Part shown: piece by piece, positions 45,479 to 54,388 of the stretch
Numbering within the stretch: the first letter of the stretch is position 1
Layout of the letters: each line of letters opens with the position of its first letter
Assembly: GCF_036655075.1 (NCBI RefSeq)
Contig: NZ_JAVVQU010000011.1
Location: forward strand, 1 to 64,000
From: Holtiella sp036655075
GTDB taxonomy: Bacteria; Bacillota; Clostridia; Lachnospirales; Cellulosilyticaceae
Length of the DNA: 64,000 nucleotides
Direction of reading: 5' to 3'
Notes under the pieces: model-generated
The model's input: only the letters and a program-made list of their open reading frames with translations
What the model was told of the DNA's origin: nothing
Databases searched by the model: none
Program-made: the position numbers and the translations under genes

Positions 45479-45979
45479 TTATTGGGGTGCATTGCCTCTA
45501 AAGTAGCGATTAATCTCATCACAAGCGAGCTTATTGAGCTTGCCCATATTAGACTTAATCATTTCATCGTCTTCGCCACGTTCTTTTTTATTTAATCCAT
45601 TGGCAGTATACGGCACACCTTGTCCAAGAAGGTGCTCTACTTCTTCCCATAGCTCAGTATATTCCGTTCCTTTGCTAAAGTTTAATGCCTTTCCATTTTC
45701 TTGGTCTTGCATACCCTTTTGAAGTTCTTCTAAAATATATTCATTGGATACATAGAGGTGTACAACTTGATTTTCATCTAATTTCTTAGTATCCTCTAAA
45801 GCTTTTAATCCTGTAGCAAGTGCTAGAAGTTCTAGCTTCGCAACACGGGTTTCTTCTTCTAAAAGTTCTATTGCTTCTTTACATTCTGTACCTTCTTGTA
45901 GAATGTAAGCATATACGCCGACTGCTTGGTCATTTCTTTTTCTTTTATTCGCTTTACAATATAAATGTATTGGTGTCAT
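45479..45979 (-). CDS. RNase H-fold protein with altered catalytic residues
   Basis: A 166-residue protein with RNase H1-like order of elements: strand IHLYCKANK, strand GVYAYILQ, helix RVAKLELLALATGLKAL, strand VVHLYVSNEYI and the C-terminal helix. E50 (second catalytic position) and D154 near the end are kept, but the first Asp is C8 and the Asp of the fourth strand is N79 (SNEY in place of TDSQY). A working RNase H normally needs these, so I expect no standard nuclease activity; a binding role is possible. Spacing of 19 bases to ywbE suggests an operon. Confidence 0.6.
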   Translation of the reverse strand: MTPIHLYCKANKRKRNDQAVGVYAYILQEGTECKEAIELLEEETRVAKLELLALATGLKALEDTKKLDENQVVHLYVSNEYILEELQKGMQDQENGKALNFSKGTEYTELWEEVEHLLGQGVPYTANGLNKKERGEDDEMIKSNMGKLNKLACDEINRYFRGNAPQ

Positions 45980-46074
45980 CAGTATTCTCTTCTTCCTTTA
46001 TATAATGCTTTATATAGCTTACCACATAATGTAACCTATAAGTATTTTTTTATTGTACCTTTAGCCGGCTCGCT

Positions 46075-46314
46075 TTAACTTCTATAAAATCGTTGGTGAT
46101 TGTAATCCTTCATAAGCTCTGTATATTCTCCTAGTGTCTTCTTATAACCTAGGTAGGATTTTTCTTTAATTTTGCCCATCTTATAATAGTCATCTACCAT
46201 TTGCACAGCCTCTTTCCTGGCTTCAATGGCTAAGTCCTTATAGTTGTTTTCCAAATACATTTTTAAGTCATTGATTTGTAATTCAATTTGTTTTTGGGCT
46301 TTACTCTTAAACAT
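46075..46314 (-). CDS. Small helical charged protein, function unknown
   Basis: Start chosen at the ATG of MFKSKAQKQIELQ because GGGGAGAGGACAA lies just upstream; an earlier in-frame GTG overlaps that ribosome site. The 79-residue product is nearly all alpha-helical and rich in Lys, Glu and Tyr (IELQINDLKMYLENNYKDL, IEARKEAVQMVDDYY), with no Cys and no membrane segment. It resembles small clostridial proteins of unknown role. No partner gene is apparent. Confidence 0.65.
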   Translation of the reverse strand: MFKSKAQKQIELQINDLKMYLENNYKDLAIEARKEAVQMVDDYYKMGKIKEKSYLGYKKTLGEYTELMKDYNHQRFYRS

Positions 46315-46474
46315 TTGTCCTCTCCCCTTCACACGCAGTTTTTATATTATTTTACTAGAAATAGGCTACAAAATGTAGTCCCTATGCATAGAAAGTGGCT
46401 ATCTCCGCATTTCTTTCGTTTGAAAATATTAGATTAAGCATTAGATTACCTTTTAAAATTATACTGTTCTGTAT

Positions 46475-46522
46475 AAAAAAAGATGTTGCATGGGTATGCG
46501 CCCTGCCCCCTTACAACATCTC
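46475..46522 (-). terminator. Terminator of the cysteine synthase gene
   Basis: Minus strand AGATGTTG pairs with CAACATCT around a loop of about 24 bases and ends in seven T. It lies directly past the stop codon. Confidence 0.9.
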
Positions 46523-46530
46523 TTTTTCTA

Positions 46531-47457
46531 TTAAAACAATTCTGTAGACAAGTATCTTTCACCTGTATCTGGTAATAATGCAACAATGACTTTCCCTGCG
46601 TTTTCAGGCTGTTTGGCAAGTTCAATGGCCGCGTGTAGTGCTGCGCCTGAGGAAATCCCAACTAATATGCCTTCATTTTGGGCAATCTCTTTGGCCATTT
46701 TAAAAGCATCCTCATTTTCTACAGTTACAATGGCATCATAAATCTCAGTATCCAAAACATCTGGAACAAATCCTGCACCAATACCTTGAATTTTATGTGC
46801 TCCTGCAACACCTGTAGATAAAACAGGTGACCCCTTAGGCTCTACTGCTATAATCTTAATATTAGAATTTTGGGCTTTTAAATATTTTCCTGTTCCGGAT
46901 AATGTTCCACCTGTTCCTACCCCTGCTACAAACAGATCTACTTTTCCGTCTGTGTCTTCCCATATTTCAGGTCCTGTTGTAACCTCATGTATATGTGGAT
47001 TGGCAGGATTGTTAAACTGTCCTGCCAAAAAGGCATTTGGCGTTGTGGCAGCTAATTCCTGAGCCTTTTCAATAGCACCTTTCATTCCCTTTGCCCCTTC
47101 TGTTAAGACAATTTGTGCCCCATAACCTTGAAGAATTTTGCGTCTTTCAATGCTCATAGTCTCTGGCATCACAAAGATAGCTTGATAGCCCTTCGCTGCT
47201 GCTACTGCTGCAAGACCAATCCCTGTATTCCCACTTGTAGGTTCAATAATCGTGGCACCTGCCGTAAGCCGCCCTTTTGCCTCGGCATCTTCTATCATAG
47301 CTTTTGCAATTCTATCTTTAACACTTCCAGCTGGATTAAAATATTCAAGTTTAGCCATGACTCTTGCTTTTGTTTGATGTAATTGTTGGAGTTTAGAAAG
47401 CTCTACCAGCGGTGTTTTGCCTACTAATTCTAAGATACTTCCATAAATTTTTCCCAT
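46531..47457 (-). CDS. cysK: Cysteine synthase A (O-acetylserine sulfhydrylase)
   Basis: Makes cysteine from O-acetylserine and sulfide with PLP. The 308-residue protein has the PLP lysine in NPAGSVKDRIAKAMI, the substrate loop PTSGNTGIGLA, the phosphate loop GVGTGGTLSGTG and the C-terminal GISSGAALHAA followed by LPDTGERYLST. GGGAGG precedes the ATG. It is a single-gene unit with its own terminator. I searched the 250-base upstream spacer for a T-box or SAM riboswitch and saw none; control may be by a CymR-like repressor, which I cannot show. Confidence 0.96.
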   Translation of the reverse strand: MGKIYGSILELVGKTPLVELSKLQQLHQTKARVMAKLEYFNPAGSVKDRIAKAMIEDAEAKGRLTAGATIIEPTSGNTGIGLAAVAAAKGYQAIFVMPETMSIERRKILQGYGAQIVLTEGAKGMKGAIEKAQELAATTPNAFLAGQFNNPANPHIHEVTTGPEIWEDTDGKVDLFVAGVGTGGTLSGTGKYLKAQNSNIKIIAVEPKGSPVLSTGVAGAHKIQGIGAGFVPDVLDTEIYDAIVTVENEDAFKMAKEIAQNEGILVGISSGAALHAAIELAKQPENAGKVIVALLPDTGERYLSTELF

Positions 47458-47709
47458 TCTACTACCTCCCTAATTTGTGCCCTCCCTATATTGGGTTCAT
47501 ACCACTCTAAAATAATCCTATCATGTAAAATCATTTCCTACAACAAGGTCACCTTTTGACTTTATATCCTAAATATATTGAGTTCCTTCTCAATCTAGAA
47601 ATAAAATACAAATAATTTTATATTCAATCACAAATTTTTAATGATTTTATAAATCATTTCCTATATACTAAACGAGTATTTACTTTATTACATAATTCAA
47701 GGAGCTTTT

Positions 47710-49548
47710 ATGAACTATAACATTATTCCTGAACTCAAAAAAATAACACTTACTGGTGAAACTGTCACATTCAGTGACTACGTCCTCTCACCAGCGCTTA
47801 AAAACTTTGTATCTGTTTCTGAAAATTGGCTTCAAGCAGGCTCTTATACAGGTCTTGGCGCACGTCCTATTCAACACAACGCTATTGCATGTGACCATGA
47901 AGAAGGCTATCGCCTTGTCATTGCTGAAGATGCGATTACCATTGAAGCTAATACTTTTGGTGGTGTCTTCTATGCCTTAACGACTTTATCTGAACTAGAC
48001 CGTTTAAATGATGGACAACTTACCTGTGGAACCATTGAAGACCATCCCGACATGGACTTCCGTGCCATCTCTGATGATATTTCTCGTGGACAAGTATCTA
48101 CATTCGAACACTTCAAAACAATTATTAGACGTCTTGCACGTTATAAATATAATGTGTATATGCCTTATATTGAAGATGTTTTCAAACTTAAATGTTGCCC
48201 TGATTGGGGTAAATATTCCGATGGTCTTACCTGTACAGAATGGCATGCCCTCACTGAATATGCTGCAAGCTACCATATTAGCGTGCGCCCTATCATTAAC
48301 TTACTTGGACACTTCGATAAAAATGCAGGCATCAAATCTTTACAGGCTATTACCATTCACGATGATAAAGGTACTCCTACAAGTGTTATTGATCCACTGA
48401 ACCCTGCGGTTAAACCACTTATCTTAAATATCTTAGATGAAGTCATTGAAGCTTTTGGACCTGGAGTTATCCATGTAGGTGGAGACGAGCCTTGTTCTAT
48501 CACTGAAGTCTATGGCAAAGAAAAGGGGGGGCAACTTTTCATTGACTACTTCACTTGGGTGCATGATGAGCTTGCAAAACGAGACTGTTCTATGATGATG
48601 TATGCTGATTTCTTTGCACCGCCTTGGGGTGACTACGCTGTAGGACTTGAACGTGCACTTGAACTTCCTCATGACGTTAACTTTGTATTCTGGGACTATG
48701 CACCACGTGCAAGTTATCCTTATGTAGAAAAGCTTCATGAGATTGGTCTTACTGTCACTGTATCTCCTGGAACTTGGGCTTGGAATCGCTTTAGTTGTGA
48801 TATGAAAGTATGTTGGGATAACACTGTAGGCTTACTTCGCGCGGCTAACGGCAACTCTAACTATATGCTTATGTCTAGCTGGGGAGATGGTGGTGACTGT
48901 TCTCGTGAGTTAAACTGGCCTGGTTTCCTTATTGGAGCCAACTGTGCTTGGGCAACTGAAACCAACTATACCTTCGAAGAATTCTACCATATCTACCATG
49001 CGGTATTCCTTGGTCTTAACAAAGAAGAAGCTGCTTCTCTTAACGCTGTTTATCACTATGACCGCGTGCTTGGACTTGAAGATAACTTCATTTTCAAAAA
49101 TGAGATGTACAAATGTGCTTTAGAGCCTATTACTTTTGCAGCACGTGACAAAGCACATCTTCTTATTCCTGAGATGGAAAAAGCGATTGCTTCTATTCAA
49201 ACTTTAAAAGCTAAAGTAGAAGAAAATACTATATTAGACGCACTCTACCTCAGTGCAAAGCGTATTTTATTTACAGCTAAAAAAATCTCTTATTTACCTG
49301 CTACTCCACCTACAAGCCGTGAAGAAGCTAAAGCTTATATCTCAGATATTTTAGCTCTTGCCTGCGAGCTTGAAACAGTACGTCATTACCATGAAAAAGT
49401 ATGGTTTGATACCAATAGACTATCTGATTGGAACTATGTAGATATGCTTTATTTAGATTTAAGAGATGAACTTACTAGACTTGCGCGTCATATGGCAAAT
49501 GATAAGAACTTCAACAAAAACTTAGCCTTCCACGTTTTTCAAGGTTAA
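47710..49548 (+). CDS. Second GH20 beta-N-acetylhexosaminidase
   Basis: A 612-residue cytoplasmic GH20 enzyme. The catalytic pair D259-E260 is in VIHVGGDEPCS. The preceding domain (LVIAEDAITIEANTFGGVFY, about 69-88) is the usual GH20b fold, and SSWGDGGDCS and MMYADFFAPPW are active-site strands. AAGGAG is well placed. It differs clearly from the other GH20 protein in the window, with D-E in a GGDE rather than CCDE setting, so the two may cleave different linkages or sulfation states. No regulator is adjacent. It ends with a long palindromic terminator. Confidence 0.92.
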   Translation: MNYNIIPELKKITLTGETVTFSDYVLSPALKNFVSVSENWLQAGSYTGLGARPIQHNAIACDHEEGYRLVIAEDAITIEANTFGGVFYALTTLSELDRLNDGQLTCGTIEDHPDMDFRAISDDISRGQVSTFEHFKTIIRRLARYKYNVYMPYIEDVFKLKCCPDWGKYSDGLTCTEWHALTEYAASYHISVRPIINLLGHFDKNAGIKSLQAITIHDDKGTPTSVIDPLNPAVKPLILNILDEVIEAFGPGVIHVGGDEPCSITEVYGKEKGGQLFIDYFTWVHDELAKRDCSMMMYADFFAPPWGDYAVGLERALELPHDVNFVFWDYAPRASYPYVEKLHEIGLTVTVSPGTWAWNRFSCDMKVCWDNTVGLLRAANGNSNYMLMSSWGDGGDCSRELNWPGFLIGANCAWATETNYTFEEFYHIYHAVFLGLNKEEAASLNAVYHYDRVLGLEDNFIFKNEMYKCALEPITFAARDKAHLLIPEMEKAIASIQTLKAKVEENTILDALYLSAKRILFTAKKISYLPATPPTSREEAKAYISDILALACELETVRHYHEKVWFDTNRLSDWNYVDMLYLDLRDELTRLARHMANDKNFNKNLAFHVFQG

Positions 49549-49599
49549 GTAAACTAAAAGAGGACTAGGAAGCGCTTCCTAGTCCTCTTTTAGTTTACT
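49548..49599. terminator. Perfect 52-base palindromic terminator
   Basis: Two 26-base arms centred on AGCGCT with no unpaired loop bases beyond sterically required ones. The right arm contains CTCTTTTAG. It begins at the last base of the GH20 stop codon. Confidence 0.75.
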
Positions 49600-49649
49600 C
49601 TGCCAAAATCCGTATACTCCTCGGCGTATTATATATACTAAGTATAGAT

Positions 49650-49848
49650 TGTACAAGTTTTACTCGTTGGCTTATTTGCCTACCTCATTACTTAGGCCAA
49701 AACTACGACGCAGTTGTCTTTGCTTCTGCAACTTGTGGCTTTGGTATGGGTGCCACCCCCCAATGCTATTGCTAACATGGATGAGCTTACCAACCGATAT
49801 GGATTTGTACCCACTCCATACTTTGCTGTCTCTATTGTAGGTTGTTGA
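49650..49848 (+). pseudogene. Sodium/glutamate symporter (gltS) C-terminal remnant
   Basis: Across at least two frames the plus strand reads LGQNYDAVVFASATCGFGMG then ATPNAIANMDELTNRYGFVP, a clear match to the conserved GltS region (YDAAV...GATPTAIANM). One frameshift falls in a run of six C; another lies near the fragment's start. All of the N-terminal helices and the last helix are gone. No start codon or ribosome site exists. The opposite-strand frame across it is an artefact. Confidence 0.8.
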
Positions 49849-49896
49849 CTTATTTTTTGTTTATAAGCTTCAACACGTTTTTCAATTGGCCTTAGC

Positions 49897-51006
49897 TTAT
49901 ATTTCACCACGTAATGCTTCTTTAAGTGCTGCTTGATTTAAATGTAAAAGTTCTTCTAAAACGAACTCACCATCTTTTCTTACAAGTACACCATCAAACC
50001 AAATTTCTCCACCACCATCTTGTGGTTTGTGAGATTGGATAAGATCCCAGTGAATAGAGGAGTTATGACCTGGTGTAAAGTGTATCGTTCCAATCATTTT
50101 CTCATCAAAAAGTGTATTATAAATAGATTGCTCCATAAATGGGTTCGTTCCAAGTGAGAACTCGCAAATATAACGAGAACCTTCATCTGTATCTAAAATA
50201 GCATTAAGTTTTTCTGTCTCATTACTTACAGCTTCTACAATTTTACCCTCTTTAAAAGTAAACTTAACATCTGTAAAGATAGTCCCTTGATAATGAGATG
50301 GGATGTTGTAAGCAATGGTTCCATTTACAGATTCTGTTACAATGCCAGCCATACCTACTTCGCCGTCAGGAATGTTCCATCTGCCACTACAAATACTTGT
50401 CCAACAACCTTTAATAGAAAATGCAAGGTCTGTCCCTGGTGCTTTAATGTGCACTTGATCCGTACGTGCCATAAGCTCTTTTAAAGGTTCCATAAGTTCA
50501 TGGAACTTGCCATAGTCTAGAGCGCATACATCAAAGTAATAGTCTTCAAAAGCTTGTGTACTCATATGCGCCATCTGTGCAAAACTATTACTTGGATAGG
50601 CTAAAATACACCATTTTGTATTTTGGCAACGTTCCTTTGCATGCAATGGTCCACTATATTCTGTATAAATTTTCATCTTATCTGCTGGTACATCTGACAT
50701 CTGATAAAGGTTATCTACTTTTCTTACTGCAATATAAGCATCCATATCTTTCATACGCTCTAAATCATACTTGAGCTGATATTCATACTGTTCCTTTGTT
50801 GCACCAAGAAGCAGGGCTTTACGCACAACTTCTGATTCATAATTTATAAAAGGAATCCCTCCTACGCGGTAGGCCTCTTCTACAAGTGCTGTAGCAATCT
50901 CATCTCCACCATTGGGAAGGTCAATTAAAAGCTTTTCTCCCGGTTGTAATTGAACGGAATACTGAATTAAATTTTGTGCAAGTTTTGTTATTCTCTGGTC
51001 TCTCAT
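49897..51006 (-). CDS. M29-family metallo-aminopeptidase (AmpS/AmpT type)
   Basis: Removes N-terminal residues from peptides in the cytoplasm. The 369-residue protein has the M29 metal-ligand blocks: NIPDGEVGMAG (first Glu), YICEFSLGTNP (second Glu), TIHFTPGHN and HWDLI near the C-terminus (His and Asp). The N-terminal domain begins MRDQRITKLAQNLIQYSVQL as usual. AGGAGG precedes the ATG. It is monocistronic. Family members have two metal ions and broad specificity; a particular peptide substrate cannot be inferred. Confidence 0.92.
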   Translation of the reverse strand: MRDQRITKLAQNLIQYSVQLQPGEKLLIDLPNGGDEIATALVEEAYRVGGIPFINYESEVVRKALLLGATKEQYEYQLKYDLERMKDMDAYIAVRKVDNLYQMSDVPADKMKIYTEYSGPLHAKERCQNTKWCILAYPSNSFAQMAHMSTQAFEDYYFDVCALDYGKFHELMEPLKELMARTDQVHIKAPGTDLAFSIKGCWTSICSGRWNIPDGEVGMAGIVTESVNGTIAYNIPSHYQGTIFTDVKFTFKEGKIVEAVSNETEKLNAILDTDEGSRYICEFSLGTNPFMEQSIYNTLFDEKMIGTIHFTPGHNSSIHWDLIQSHKPQDGGGEIWFDGVLVRKDGEFVLEELLHLNQAALKEALRGEI

Positions 51007-51073
51007 TTCTGCCTCCTAATTTTTTAACTTATTCTATTGTAGTTTTAATAGGAGGAACATTCAATACTATTTT

Positions 51074-51215
51074 TTATAATCCTTGCTCAAATTGAAAGAT
51101 ACCTTCTGGGTCATATTGCTTTCTTATTTCTGCCCCTGGGAAGTTGACAAATGAGCCTTGTTGTCTTCCCAAACCGTTTGAAACCCTATAAGATAATGCG
51201 GTATAAACAGATCCT
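51074..51215 (-). pseudogene. C-terminal fragment of a BBE-type FAD oxidase
   Basis: An uninterrupted minus-strand stretch ends in GSFVNFPGAEIRKQYDPEGI then FQFEQGL and stop. The ending resembles the C-terminus of berberine-bridge-type FAD oxidases (VNFPD ... KKYDPNNVFNFEQSI), but the YYGxNYxRL part between the two blocks is missing and there is no start codon. It sits after a terminator of another remnant. Assignment is by eye and moderate only. Confidence 0.45.
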
Positions 51216-51278
51216 AAAAAAACAAACCCAACTAAGTAGTCCCTATCTATTAAAGAATTAGGTACTTTAGTTGGGTTT
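51216..51278 (-). terminator. Terminator after the truncated acidic ORF
   Basis: Minus strand AAACCCAACTAA pairs with TTAGTTGGGTTT, extended by GTA/TAC across a one-base bulge. A G and seven T follow. It overlaps the stop codon of the upstream remnant. Confidence 0.85.
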
Positions 51279-51498
51279 ATTGTCTATTTACTCTTAACAG
51301 GTAGACTACTAAGAAACCATCTGTAAAATAGTATTCTCCAAATTCATCTTCTTCTACTTTTCCATCTAGCCATTCTTGTTCATCTTCCTCAAAAATAAAG
51401 ATTTCTTCATATGAGCGTCCTACTCCATATTGTTTGCTCCCTATGCTCCATAAATGTATTTTTCTACATTTAAACTTAAAGCTTTTGATTTTTGAAAT
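51277..51498 (-). pseudogene. Truncated acidic ORF, probable gene remnant
   Basis: Seventy-three codons are open after a stop, with no ATG, GTG or TTG start in frame. The encoded C-terminus is coherent: LWSIGSKQYGVGRSYEEIFI, EEDEQEWLDGKVEEDEFGEY and FTDGFLVVYLLRVNRQ. The strong terminator directly after it shows that a real gene once ended here. I do not recognise the family. Its N-terminal part appears to have been deleted, with the VOC remnant now adjoining. Confidence 0.45.
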
Positions 51499-51562
51499 TT
51501 ACTTTTATTAATAGTATTATGATACAATAATATATATTTAACATACAAACGAGGCTTTAACA

Positions 51563-51775
51563 ATGTCTAAAAAGTTAGAAGAAACACACATTCAGTTTAA
51601 AGGTGAATCTACTCCGGCACGAGCTAAACTTGGTTTTGTAAAACTTGGACAAGTTACGCTCGAATTCATTGAGCCTGACCATAATCCAAGTATTTGGAGA
51701 GACTATCTCGATACACACGGTGAAGGCTTCCATCCTATTGCTTTTAAAGTAGAAGGTCTAGAAGACTTTAAATAA
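51563..51775 (+). pseudogene. VOC-family (glyoxalase-like) gene fragment
   Basis: Seventy codons match the middle of a VOC/methylmalonyl-CoA-epimerase-like domain: KLGFVKLGQVTLEFIEPDHN, PSIWRDYLDTHGEGFHPIAF and KVEGLEDFK. Proteins of this type are usually 130-150 residues, so the first beta-alpha unit and the last third are missing. No convincing ribosome site precedes the ATG. It lies beside another truncated frame, so a deletion scar is likely. A tiny functional protein cannot be excluded. Confidence 0.6.
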
Positions 51776-51795
51776 TAAGAGGTCTAAAACTATGA

Positions 51796-52401
51796 TTATT
51801 CAATATCAATCTCCATATTTTTGTAATAATAGGCTTTATCTCTTTCATTAATTTCACGTAGTACACGGCAAGGATTTCCCACTGCCACTACATGTGCTGG
51901 AATATCTTTTGTCACAATACTACCTGCGCCTATTACAGTGTTCTCTCCAATATTGACTCCTGGTAGAATGACAGCACCTGCACCTATCCAAACATTACTT
52001 CCTATACGTACAGGAATATTGTATTGTGCCACCTTTTTTCTAAGCGCGGGGTCAATAGGGTGCCCTGCCGTTGCAATGGTTACATTGGGACCTATCATTA
52101 CATAGTCCCCTATATAAATATCCGTATCATCTACTAATGTTAAGTTAAAATTGGCATAAACATTGTTACCTAAGTGAGTATGCTTTCCCCAGTTCGTATG
52201 TAGTGGTGGTTCAATATAACATTCTTTACCTACTTCTGCTAAAAGTTGTTTCAAAATCGCTTCTCGTTTTTTCCCTTCTGATGGGCGGGTATGATTAAAG
52301 TCATACAGTACTTCTAAGCATTGTGTTTGTTCTATGACCAACTCATTATCATTACAAAAATATACTTTTTGGTTATGCATTCTTTCCTTCATTGTCATCA
52401 T
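51796..52401 (-). CDS. Maltose/galactoside O-acetyltransferase family (LacA/Maa)
   Basis: Acetylates the 6-OH of a sugar using acetyl-CoA. I use the ATG five bases after GGAGGAAGAG; an earlier in-frame ATG overlaps that ribosome site. The 201-residue product has the N-terminal Mac domain and a left-handed beta-helix. The catalytic His is in TIATAGHPIDP and the CoA-site block is GSNVWIGAGAVILPGV. The C-terminus VVAVGNPCRVLREI is standard. It is 87 bases after a sulfatase gene on the same strand. A role in sugar detoxification or sulfated-glycan handling is possible; substrate unknown. Confidence 0.9.
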   Translation of the reverse strand: MMTMKERMHNQKVYFCNDNELVIEQTQCLEVLYDFNHTRPSEGKKREAILKQLLAEVGKECYIEPPLHTNWGKHTHLGNNVYANFNLTLVDDTDIYIGDYVMIGPNVTIATAGHPIDPALRKKVAQYNIPVRIGSNVWIGAGAVILPGVNIGENTVIGAGSIVTKDIPAHVVAVGNPCRVLREINERDKAYYYKNMEIDIE

Positions 52402-52500
52402 CTCTTCCTCCATGCTTAATGCTTTGCTTTATTATTCTATCTTTCGTTTCTCAAGCTTTTATCCTGTATGTCTTTGAGATTTAATGCTCACCATCTTTTA

Positions 52501-53850
52501 TTAAAGTGATCGCTCACTACTGCTTAAGATAATCGGACATTCTTTTTCTACTTCTTCCATTCTCTTTTTCATACGCTCACGGAGCTTTTCTCTTACGCCT
52601 TCATAAGCTGCTACTTCAATTAAATTGTTTTGCTCATGAGGATCTTCTTCAAGGTTATATAAGTAATCTTCATAAAATGTCGTTTCACTAGGTACTTTCC
52701 ATGGGTCGCCCTGTGCTCTTATGGCATATTTATATTGCTTAGTTCTAATTGCTCGACCTATTTGACTTTCACTAATTTGTAAAAAAACATCTTCTTGCCA
52801 TCCACTCATTTGTCCTTGTGTAAGTGGGCGTATAGAGTGACCTTCAAATGCTTCTGGCACTTCTATCTGTGCACACTCTAAAAGTGTCGGTGGTAAATCA
52901 ATTAGGCTGACTAACTCGTTGATTACTTTTCCACCTTTAAATCCTGGTCCATGAACAATCAGTGGAACTCTAATACAGCCTTCGTGGCAAGATCTCTTAT
53001 ATTCTGAATTTCTTGTTTTAAAATGAGAACCATGGTCTGATGTATAGATAATAATGGTATTTTCATAAATACCTTTTTCTTTAAGCGTTTCTACAAGCCT
53101 TCCCACATTCTTATCAAGGCTATGGCAACAACCTAAGTAGTCTGGATAGCTCATCTTCCAATCGCCCTTATTTTCTGCCAAATCCCCTGGTTTTTCATAG
53201 TCTTTAAACCTTGCTTTACTTCCATCTGGGCCTTCATAACGGTCTCTATCATTTTGATGGTGCGGTTCTATTTGAGAAATGAATAAGAAGAATGGGTCAT
53301 CTGTTTGTTTATTACGTATGTAGTCAATAGCATAGTTGTTGATGCAGTCTGCTCGGTAGCCTATAAATTCTCTTTTTTGATTTTCTTTGTCAAATACATA
53401 CCCATTGTAGCCATGAGAAGTAAATTCTAAGACATCTGACGCCATCCAGTAATCTTTGTATCCACCTCTACGCCCTTCTGGGATAGCTGTAGTGACATAA
53501 TCTTCTCCTATAGACTCATCTGTTGCTAAATGCCACTTCCCAACATAAGCTGTTTCATAACCCGCTTCATTAAAATAGTCTGCCAACATCTTTCTTGTAA
53601 AGTCTGGTGCAATCCCATTAGTGAAGCACCCTGTGTTAGTTGCATATTGTCCAAGTTGTAAGCAAGACCTTGCAGGTCCACATACTGGTTGACAAGTAAA
53701 GGCATACTCAAACTTTATTCCCTCTTTTGCTAATTGATCTAAATGAGGTGTTACATCTAGCTTTTGCCCATAGCACCCTACTGTGTCCCATCTTTGTTGA
53801 TCTGAGAAATAAAAAATAATATTAGGTCTATTTTGCATCTTCTGTTCCAT
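52501..53850 (-). CDS. Second FGly-type sulfatase
   Basis: A 449-residue sulfatase of another subfamily than the one at 13 kb. The N-terminus RPNIIFYFSDQQRWDTVGCY is of the choline/iduronate-sulfatase-like branch. The formylglycine site is C57-G-P-A-R in PVCGPARSCLQLGQY. Metal residues are in YTSDHGSHF, and GKWHLA is present. No signal peptide, so cytoplasmic action on imported saccharides. GAGGAG precedes the ATG. It requires a maturase not in the window. Together with GH20, GH2 and the other sulfatase it fits breakdown of sulfated HexNAc glycans. An acetyltransferase gene follows on the same strand. Confidence 0.9.
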   Translation of the reverse strand: MEQKMQNRPNIIFYFSDQQRWDTVGCYGQKLDVTPHLDQLAKEGIKFEYAFTCQPVCGPARSCLQLGQYATNTGCFTNGIAPDFTRKMLADYFNEAGYETAYVGKWHLATDESIGEDYVTTAIPEGRRGGYKDYWMASDVLEFTSHGYNGYVFDKENQKREFIGYRADCINNYAIDYIRNKQTDDPFFLFISQIEPHHQNDRDRYEGPDGSKARFKDYEKPGDLAENKGDWKMSYPDYLGCCHSLDKNVGRLVETLKEKGIYENTIIIYTSDHGSHFKTRNSEYKRSCHEGCIRVPLIVHGPGFKGGKVINELVSLIDLPPTLLECAQIEVPEAFEGHSIRPLTQGQMSGWQEDVFLQISESQIGRAIRTKQYKYAIRAQGDPWKVPSETTFYEDYLYNLEEDPHEQNNLIEVAAYEGVREKLRERMKKRMEEVEKECPIILSSSERSL

Positions 53851-54060
53851 TTCTACTGCTCCTCTTCTGATTTATTTTGAATGTATCCTATTATTTATAA
53901 TTCAATACTTTTATATATAATTATACTATTATTTTTCAAGAAGAGTAAGGATTTTAGTAAATTTTTTTATCCATTTTACTTCTATTTTATCTTTACTTTA
54001 CATTTTACTCTATCTGTGTGCATCTATTTTTATGGCCTAGTGAGTCGCCTCTCTTCATAC

Positions 54061-54109
54061 AAAAATAGCCCCATCTAAGGCGTTATCTTCTCCTTAGATG
54101 GGGCTATTC
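54061..54109 (-). terminator. Terminator after the anti-sigma remnant
   Basis: Minus strand AATAGCCCCATCTAAGG pairs with CCTTAGATGGGGCTATT around a short loop, followed by five T. The 210-base AT-rich stretch between it and the sulfatase shows nothing else. Confidence 0.9.
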
Positions 54110-54112
54110 AAA

Positions 54113-54388
54113 TTAATCTTGTTGTCTAATCACTTCTGCCATTTCCATCATTTGTTCTACTGAAAAGTTGTGGTCATTTCCCATAAGCATATAGGCAAGC
54201 CCCTCTTCATACCAAGATAAGCCTTGTACTTGTTCCACACTTACCTCCGGTGCACCTATAGAAATAGCTAGGGTACCTTCTTCTTGAGCTTTACGGTCAG
54301 CTTCTGTTAATTCATAGTTTTCTGGCACAAACTTATAGGTTTGTTCATAATAATTGAAATTCACACCATCACTGTTTGATATCCTCAC
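54113..54388 (-). pseudogene. Anti-sigma/DUF4367-like C-terminal remnant
   Basis: The frame reads NYYEQTYKFVPENYELTEAD and later LSWYEEGLAYMLMGNDHNFS then VEQMMEMAEVIRQQD, resembling the C-terminal DUF4367-type sensor domain of ECF anti-sigma factors (a YxxDGxxYxLxG ... EELxxIAESI pattern). Its first few codons overlap, in another frame, the end of a sigma-factor N-terminus. The membrane helix and cytoplasmic anti-sigma part are missing. It is best read as one end of a large deletion in a sigma/anti-sigma operon. Confidence 0.6.

Noticed and set aside
47458..47709. Possible T-box, SAM or other leader before cysK
   Set aside because: No TGG-type T-box sequence, no SAM-box GA-rich core and no leader terminator found.
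53881..54078. 65-codon plus-strand frame in the spacer after the second sulfatase
   Set aside because: AT-driven Phe/Tyr/Ile-rich low-complexity product with no ribosome site.
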